NCBI GenBank assembly: GCA_963969365.1
Contig: OZ017761.1
Location: forward strand, 806,001-870,000
Length of the DNA stretch: 64,000 bases
Direction: 5' to 3'
Origin: Asterochloris sp. CNOR1
Lineage: Eukaryota; Chlorophyta; Trebouxiophyceae; Trebouxiales; Trebouxiaceae
The position numbers were made by a program, and so were the translations under genes. The number at the start of each line of letters is the position of its first letter. The first letter of the stretch is position 1. Below are positions 57,001 to 64,000 of this stretch, in pieces. Below the pieces are notes generated by a model, which was not told the DNA's origin, made no database searches, and saw only the letters and a list, made by a program, of their open reading frames with translations.

Positions 57001-60000
57001 TCGGTAGCAATGCCTTGCAGGTCTTTAATGAAGCAGGAGGGGCCTCGCTGTCAGCCCTGTGCTCATACCTGGAGGTCATCTGTGGAGAGGCATATGAGAA
57101 GCTGTTCAGCCTTTCTCGGTCAACTTCAGGCTCAACAAGGGTCATGCAGCTGGCTCAGGCTCTGGCTGAGCAGGACATTGCCAGGGTAGGCTATTGGATG
57201 TTGACTGCACAAACAAGGTAGTGTCCCACATTGACTGGGTCAGGGTCTGCAAGCACTTCTCCTCCTTCTCTGCTGCTGGAAGGCTTCAGCAGAATGGCTC
57301 GCCTGAAGTCCTGCTGTGCTGTGTGGCATGAGGCAGCCAAAGCAACCTCTTCATGTAATGGTGCGTAGCTCAGACACTTGATCATGAGCAGCTGGCTGCT
57401 GAACATCTGTGATTAGGTATTCAATCAAAGAGGGCTGTCTTACACGTAGCCGGGCAGGGGATCTGCTTCTCTGAGCAGCGCGTCAGCCAGCTTGAAACCA
57501 CTTGCTGCCTTCCAGGCTAGACCCTCCCGCCCACACTCAACTGAAGCCTCACTTAATTCAGCTCCTGCTGCAGGTCCAGGACATAGGTGTCGGCAACTCC
57601 AACCTCATGAAGTGGAGCGTGCCTGACGAGCCAGAACACCTCAAGCTGGAGAATGAGGAGCTCCAGCATGTGAGTGGGCACATTAAGTATTTGTTCGATG
57701 CCATGTTGTGAGTTGATATTCTCCAGTGGCGATGGCTATGTCTCCAGGGGGTACACAGTGTCTCTCCGGCCTGAACACCGGCTGCACTGCTGCTGTGGGC
57801 TTGATGAAGCCCAAAATCTGGCTAAGTGGCTGCTTGGACTTACGCAGCATGAAATGATAGGCATCAAGCTGGGTAAGGCATCGCCCTGCAGGGCAGCAGC
57901 GCTGGCTGCACTGTTGATGGGGTGCAAAGGGCTTGCACTTTGCGATAGCTTCTGTGTCAATGTAGCTTGTTGGCTTACAACCATGGGCCAGCCCTCTTTG
58001 CTGGAAAGCAGAGTGGTGCTTGCCAAAGCTGCTGCCTGCCACGCAAAGCACCATATTTTACGATGCCTGTCTGCCTGGCTGCCTGCAGATTGTCAGGTGG
58101 GGTACCAGCCTTCCAGCGCTGCATGAGCAGAACAACCAAGACGTTGTCTGGGCAGAGGAGGCTGCCAAGAAGCTGGTGACCCGCGCCATAGCGGATCTGC
58201 AGTCAGCGCTGGGCAGCTCCTGGGCAGAGGTGAGCTGAAGTCAAACAGCAAAGCGGTCAACGGGCTCCTTGATGCCGACATGCTGTCGGTGTGGAGCAAA
58301 GCTTGCAAAGCAGCTCCTTGGCAGACTTTAACTGAGTCCAGCGTGCATTTACCGGTCTGGGGCTCATCGCTGTAGACACGTTCTCCAATGTGTGAGCTGG
58401 ATTGCCATGCATTGCCGCCCGAGGGCGAGGGAGACAAGGGTCTCATCAGGTCTTGGCAGAGGTGTGCTGAACTTGGCTTGGGGTGACCCTGAGCATAGGT
58501 GGGGCATGAGGGGTTGGTTTGCAGTGCAGCGAGAGCAGAGTTGTATGGGCCAGCAGGTTGCACACAGTGCCATCATCAGCCTGCAGTCAGCTCCTGCATA
58601 GTGCTGACAGGCTGAGGTGGCTGTTGTGCCAGGATGCACCGCAGCTGAGGAGCAGGGCTGTCCAGACTGGCTTGTCAGCAGCATGGCCTTTCCAGCTGTC
58701 TCCACTGTGCTTTCCATCTCAAGTGATGTTGTGAGCAGCATGCATCTGGACACTGCCTCGCCTCAGTCTCTCAGCCTCAAGCGACACTGTGGAGGTTTGT
58801 GTCACTGCAGGTCATAGGTGAGACAGAGGCGTGCGCCCAGAAGTTTAAGAGCAAGCAGAAGTACAAACCCATCCACCTGAACAGCATCCTGAACTGCATG
58901 CAGAAGGTGAGTGTCCGAAGGATATCTGGCTGGTAGCAGGCCTCTTGGCCACATGCAGCCTGCCTGGCACACATGCTACATGCAAGTCGAGGCCTAGGCA
59001 GATGCTGAGCCACAGATGGCAGCAGCAGCGGCAGACGTGAAGCTTGTGGCTGCCATGGACATGCTGTCCTGCAAAGCAAGATAGCCGTTGCCTGTCTGAC
59101 AGCTTGTGCCTGACTGCTGCAGGCAGGCAGGCTGCTGCTGTCTGAGTTGACCAACCCCTGCACGGGAGCCCCCATCAAGAAGCCTGCCACACTGAGGCTG
59201 CACTGCCTGCAGCCGGTCACTGTCCCCGAGCTGCTTGAAGCCTACCATGTGCTGGGCTGGAATAAGCCCCATGCTTGTGTGCTGGACGCAGCCCAGCGCC
59301 TGGAGCAGCTACAGCTGGCTGCTGCTGGGGCACGCCCGGGCTTTGGCGAAGGGCCCCCTGCCAGCACCGTCAGCAGCGCTGCTGCTGAGACTGCTGCTGC
59401 CTGGCAGGCTGTTTCGCAGTCTGCGCCGCAGAACCCTGCCAGCAAGCGGGGCCGCCCCCAGCCCCCCACAGCCGCAGAGGTGGCAGTGGCTGCTGCGCAG
59501 TCAGGCCATGGGGTTCAGGCGCCAGCTCGATGGAACCAGGACATCCCTCTGCCCAAGTGCAGGAAGCATCTGGAGTTGGCGATCAGGGGCTTGGAGGCAG
59601 ACGACAATGGGCTGTTTGGGAGGCTGTTGAATCCCGTCTCGCAGGAGTATGACAAGGAGCTGGCTACATGGATCAAGGCCCAACAGACATGGCAGAAGCA
59701 GAACAGGCACAGGCTGCCCGCGCCGCGACCTGCAGTCACCAGGCATGTGCTCAAGCAGCGTCTGCCTGCGGACTGGAGCAGGGACATCCAGCCGCCAGCC
59801 CCTTTCCCACAACTGAAGGCAGCCATTGCTGCGGTGAAGAAGGGGGACCGGGAGAAGCTGGAGGCCCTGCTGGAGGCAGAGGCTGCTGGCTTCAGGCCAG
59901 AGGTGGCAGCCTTTGAGCGCCTGCAGCAGCGCCGGGCGCAGGGGGAGCTTGTCAGTCCGAGTCTCATGGACGTCAGCAAACAGGACAGGAGTGACATGAC

Positions 60001-63000
60001 AACCTTTGCCAACAGCTGGGACTCGCAGGGGGAGAGGACCCCTCCCGCTGCCCGGTTTGCGGGGCAGGCCAGCGCCCCTGCCAGGGCGATGGCTGCTGTC
60101 CATGCTGCGGCCTCAGCGAGTCCTGCTGCTGCCACTGTGGGGCCACAGGCTGCCTTCAGATTCGCTGCTGGCCACACTGCAGCACCTGCTGCTGCCGCCG
60201 CCACCCTGCCGCTGCAGTTGCCCCTGCGGTTGCCGGCAGCTGTGCCCCCAGCTCATGCCAGTGCTGCGCAGGTGGTGTCGCCTGAAGCTGAGCCTGGCAT
60301 GCTGCCAGGCTACACTGAACCTGCAGGCTGTCAGCTGGCACGTTTGAAAAGGGAGGATGGAGCTTCCTGCCCTGGGGACTCTCCAGGTGAGAACATGCTG
60401 TGTCAGAAGCAGTCTGCTGGTCAACATTGCTACAGAGAAACTCTGATTCTACTTTGCTGTGCAGGTGCTGGCGCTCCTCTCAGTGTCATTGAGGACAGGT
60501 GGGCTCAACCCGTGAAGGCGCAGCAGCAGTCACAGCAGCGCAAGCCTGGCCCCAGCTCAGCCCCGGCTGAGGCAGGCTCCAAGCGCCAGCGCCCTGAGCT
60601 GTCTGAATCGCCAGCAGCAGCTGGCGAGGCGCAGCCTGCGAAGAGGCAGCGCCTGGACGCCATGCCCGCCCCGCCCCCGCCCACTGACAGGCGCTGGGTC
60701 GATGCCTATGCTGCGCGCTGGGGCGGCAGGGCAGGCAGCGTTGCCCCTGCCACTGCTCCTGGCGGTTGGACGGGCAGTGGTGCCCCCCCTGGTGCTCCTG
60801 GGAGCTGGCCGCCAGCAATATGGGGCAGTGTGGGTCCTGCTGCTGTGCCCGGCAGCGCTCCCCCTGCGCCGCCAGGTGCAGCAGTCCTAGCTCCTGCTCC
60901 TGTGGAGGATGAGGCTGTGATGGTGGGTGACTGTGATGGTGAGGAGGCTGCTGCTGGCAGGTCCCCTGCTGCTGCTGGAAGGGGTGCTGGTGAGCAGGTC
61001 TGGGACGGGGGTGCGGGGGCCAGGGAACTGCCCTTTGCCGGTGAAGCCAGGCTGCCTCGCCACCTGCAGTTGCAGGGAGCCAGGGCAGCCTTTGCTGAGG
61101 CACCTGCTGGAGAGGGCCCCTTCACAGGCGCGCCACTCCCCAGGCCAGGCCCCCCACGCATGCAGGGCCCGAGCGAAGCCTGGTCTTTCAGCCCCGGCAT
61201 GCCTGAGGGACCCTGGCCTGCGGCAGTGCTGCCGTCGGGGCGCCCCACAGCGCCGATGGGGCCAGGGGTGGCATTCGTGCCCTACCCAGGAGCCTGTCAT
61301 GCCATGCTGAGCAGTGCTCCTGGGGGCTCCTGGCCCCAGTCGAGCCACCAGCCTGGCAGGCCTGTGCCTATGATGGGCCCGCCCATGTCGTGGCCCGGGT
61401 ACCATGGTGCAGGGTACCCAGGGGAATATGGAACCCCTGGCATGCAGCTTCCCAGGCCCCCGCCTTGCCCCTCAAGCATGATGCCTCCCAGATCTGCTGC
61501 CCTTCCTGTGCCTGCACAGGCAAGGGTGGCTGCGCCCAGGGACGGTGGCTCTGCACATCTGCAGCAGCAGCAGGGGCCACCTAGCGGCGGTGCCCCTCCT
61601 TCCACCGGCCAGCAGCAGCGAACCTGTCCACCCCAGGTCTCCCCTGGCAGCACCGCAGCCACTTGGCCTGCACGGCCTGGCAGCCACAAGTCGCTGCTGC
61701 ATGATGAGCTCGTCCGCTTTGCTGAGGTGGTCGCCACAACCAAGGTTGGCCTGAGGCTCCTTCGAACATTACAAAGCAAGCATGCCAGGCACCTCATGGC
61801 ACATCTGCATCAGGCTTGTACCTGCAGACGTTCCTCAGCCTGCTCTGAATCACCCTGCTGAACAGTGATCCTCTCAAATCCCATGCTGCTGGTTTTGAGC
61901 AGGCCTTCTGCACCACACTGCCTGCTCAGCAGGGCCCCAATTCCCAGCGTCTTGAGCAGGAGCAGGCCGGGAACCTCTGCTGCTGTTGCCCCTGTGTGCG
62001 ACCCTCTGCCGCCTGCAGGAGGAGTCTGAAGCGGTCACCCTGGCAGTCGACACAGTGGCCCGTGTTGTGCGCCTTATCTGGCCCCACGCCCGCACTGTGC
62101 TGTTTGGCTCACAGGCCACCAGTTTGGCCCTGCCAGGCAGCGACCTGGACATTGTGGTGCTGGGCGTGACGCAGGACCTGGCCAGAGCTGGCACTGGCTT
62201 CACCAAGTGAGCTGCTTGGCCTCGACGATGTGCTGGGTGTCACCGCTGGCTCTGGCTCCACCATGTTAGGGTGCAGCCCGCATTGCTGGCTGTTGAGCGC
62301 AGTGCAGGCTGACACCTGCACTGTCAAGTGAATGACCTGTTGCTGGCCTGTCTTGCCTCAGCAGTGCTGGCTGTCAGCATCTTGCCGAACTGGCATGGCC
62401 TTCACCATGGGCTAAACTTTTATTCGACTCAAATTCATGCCGCCAGTTGTGGGTATGGCCTCGTTTGAGGAGCTTTTCGCCAGAGGCTGCCCAGTAGTGT
62501 GTGATGCAGTCGCTGCTGCTGCTCCTTACAGGAGCAGCAAGCACCCTGACAGATGACTGCTCGTCGCCTTGACAGCTGGTACATGTTTACTGTCCTGTGC
62601 AAGCAGGGACTTGCAGAGCTTCCTGGTGGAGCTGCTGGAGGGCCTGCCTGTAAAGTGTGCTTCGGTCGCAGCATTGACAAGCCACCCACAGACTCATCTC
62701 TGTCTGCAGGGACCAGCAGAGGTTCCTGGTGGAGCTGCTGGAGGACCTGCTGGACTGCCTGGTGTCAGGGGATATGGTGCTGGGGGAGCCCAAGATTATT
62801 CAGGCCAAGGTACCCATCATCAAGGCCCGGCTGGACATTGGTGAGTCCTCGCTGCGTCGGCCATCACTAAGTGCGTAAACTGGAGGGCCTGTGCGCCTTT
62901 CATCAAGGCTAAACTGAATCTGCATGAGTCTGCGCTGCATCGGCTGCTGCACTGGGTTGCTTGGCTTTGCCAGCAAGCTCATGTATCATGATTTGGGGCC

Positions 63001-63923
63001 CCTGCCCTTGGGACGGCCACCGCTGCTCATGTTGGGTGTCTTGGGTGCTCGAGCTTGGACTGACAGCAGCCACGCAGATCACTCCTACCTCGACAGGATC
63101 TTGAGCCACTATGACTGCAAGTTGCTGTGCCATACACGCAAGGGCTGACACGCAAGGGCTGACATGCAAGGGCTGCCCAGGCTGCCAAATCCGAGCCTGC
63201 CTGGACCAGCGCTGCGCAGGCTGCAATGCAGCTTGCTGCATGGGGATGTGCACTCCAAAGATGCTGATCTCTACAAGTCATTGCCCTGCAGGCGGCGGGC
63301 TGCCAGCAGACATCTCCCTGGCTGCTGCCAATGGTGCCGCCGCCGTGCAGCTCATTAAGGACCACATCCAGTCCATGCCCTGCCTGAAACCCCTGGTGCT
63401 GGTGCTGAAGGCATTTCTCAAGGTGAGCTGCGAGCATTTTGCTGCCAACATGGCCAGAGCACAGCAGAGAGGATGCTGCCAACATGCTGAGCTGAGCATC
63501 TTTCATTGGCTGGATGGGCCGACTGCAGGTTGTGGGCAGCATGCTGTGCCAGGCACAGGCTGGACCTTGGTGTTGTGTGGGCTGAGCTGCTGCCTTCCAG
63601 CTTGATGCTGTCGAGAATCCTGCTTGGCTGCGGCACATTGAGCTTGCACCTGAACCTGTGCCTGCTGAGGGCGTCTGTGCAGCAGGAAGGAACGAGGACA
63701 CCTCGGTCCCATCAGGCTGCGGCTGCCTCTGCTGCAGGAGGCTGGCCTCAATGAGGTTTTCACGGGAGGCCTGTCTAGCTACAGCCTGGTTTTGATGGCT
63801 GTCGCCCACATGAAGGCAGACCCTTCTGCTGATCTGGGGGACCTGCTCATCGGCTTCTTACGCCGCTTTGGAGCTGGGAGCACCACCTTTGACTATGTCA
63901 CCCACGCCGTGAGCCTGCGACAG
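54081..63923 (+). CDS. TRF4: TRF4/TENT4-type non-canonical poly(A) polymerase with a very long N-terminal extension (3' end outside the window)
   Basis: The C-terminal part is a nuclear Trf4-family nucleotidyltransferase, which adds short A-tails for exosome decay. The catalytic motif is FGSQATSLALPGSDLDIVVL (GS plus D-x-D), the third Asp is in GLPADISLAAANGAA, and the family tail is EVFTGGLSSYSLVLM. Exons: 54081-54375, 54423-54631, 54780-54851, 55126-55230, 55472-55552, 55767-55979, 56254-56427, 57021-57185, 57574-57669, 58089-58229, 58811-58906, 59123-60386, 60465-61744, 62019-62206, 62710-62840, 63292-63422, 63738-63923. An exon near 54870-55000 is unresolved. From Met 54081 (MARKGRPPLKRQRLLN) the frame stays open into the catalytic exons, predicting about 1,400 residues before the enzyme: an unrecognised helical part, then a Pro/Ala-rich linker (60050-61700). 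The catalytic part is certain; the fusion is inferred from phase. The downstream end is cut by the window. Confidence 0.8.
59521..59945 (+). repeat. duplicated ~81-residue module in the TRF4-like extension
   Basis: RWNQDIPLPKCRKHLELAI (Trp codon 59531) and DWSRDIQPPAPFPQLKAAI (Trp codon 59774) begin two similar blocks 243 nt (81 codons) apart. Each continues with an acidic helix and an LL pair (DNGLFGRLL; DREKLEALL), then a Glu/Lys-rich helix. The shared pattern is W-x-x-DI-x-x-P, an L-x-x-AI helix, then LxxLL-like helices. It matches no domain I know. Confidence 0.65.
62602..62754 (+). repeat. copy of a TRF4-gene exon start in the upstream intron
   Basis: GCAGGGACTTGCAGAGCTTC then CTGGTGGAGCTGCTGGAGG (62604-62642) repeats the true exon start GCAGGGACCAGCAGAGGTTC then CTGGTGGAGCTGCTGGAGG (62707-62745), offset 103 bp, with only a handful of mismatches. 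The copy has its own AG acceptor and a GTAAAG donor-like site at about 62651. Its use would not restore the phase of the following exon. Confidence 0.85.
63133..63175 (+). repeat. 14-bp tandem repeat x3
   Basis: Three adjacent copies of an ACGCAAGGGCTGAC-like unit, the third with T for C and an altered end, lie in the TRF4 intron between 62840 and 63292. Confidence 0.85.
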
Positions 63924-64000
63924 GTGGGTGCTTGGGTTTGCTGCTTGATAGCTGCTGTGCATCGGATCACCTCAGCAGCTTGAGGGGGTGGGGTTTACCA

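Noticed and set aside
59147-61861. Treating the 904-codon frame as a separate single-exon gene
   Set aside because: The frame has no good start Met. It contains an intron (60387-60464) with a length divisible by three, and it leads through a donor at 61744 into the TRF4 catalytic exons, so it is a pair of internal exons.
1-64000. Transposons, retroelements, rRNA or CRISPR arrays
   Set aside because: I looked for terminal repeats, reverse-transcriptase, integrase or transposase motifs and regularly spaced short repeats with unique spacers. None was convincing.

Overview
This window looks like nuclear DNA of a green alga (Chlorophyta, perhaps a trebouxiophyte). The genes are intron-rich, with short exons bounded by TGCAG|G acceptors and GTGAGC-like donors. 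TGTAA, the usual chlorophyte poly(A) signal, follows several stop codons. One protein carries a bipartite chloroplast/thylakoid-lumen presequence, and the rest of the gene content is eukaryotic. I read exons by eye from open frames, splice motifs and matching intron phases. For four genes every exon junction closes in frame.

Layout. 1-826 (+): the 3' end of an unrecognised gene. 1017-5855 (-): mitochondrial pyruvate dehydrogenase E1 alpha, complete, 10 exons. 6118-21266 (+): a large, poorly resolved gene with a coiled-coil N-terminal half and a possible Plus3-like domain. 21711-23145 (-): fragments of one or two unrecognised genes. 23196-36973 (+): a MscS-like mechanosensitive channel with an EF-hand, 25 exons, about 1,333 aa. 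37550-41603 (-): MOCS3/UBA4/CNX5, the E1-like adenylyltransferase plus rhodanese that activates MOCS2A/URM1-type sulfur carriers, 8 exons, 525 aa. 41955-46475 (-): an undescribed thylakoid-lumen-targeted repeat protein, 16 exons, 547 aa. 46863-53561 (-): a protein with two U1/matrin-type zinc fingers, 11 exons, about 1,100 aa. 54081 to beyond the window end (+): a TRF4/TENT4-type non-canonical poly(A) polymerase that appears fused to an N-terminal extension of roughly 1,400 residues.

The most striking object is the 41.9-46.5 kb gene. Its body is an alternating series of two exon types, A (85 nt, phase 0 to 1) and B (125 nt, phase 1 to 0), repeated with their introns about every 520 bp. Each pair adds exactly 70 codons in frame. 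The mature protein is a low-complexity, hydrophilic G/K/D/S/P/A-rich chain, probably disordered and LEA- or hydrophilin-like, exported to the lumen.

The same process seems to run through the whole window in a degenerate form. Introns of at least six other genes hold decaying tandem copies of the neighbouring exon-intron boundary, offset by about 70-500 bp. I propose that local duplication of exon borders is a main source of intron sequence in this genome, and that the lumen-protein gene is the case where the duplicated exons stayed in frame and were kept. I found no convincing tRNA, rRNA, transposon, retroelement or CRISPR signal.
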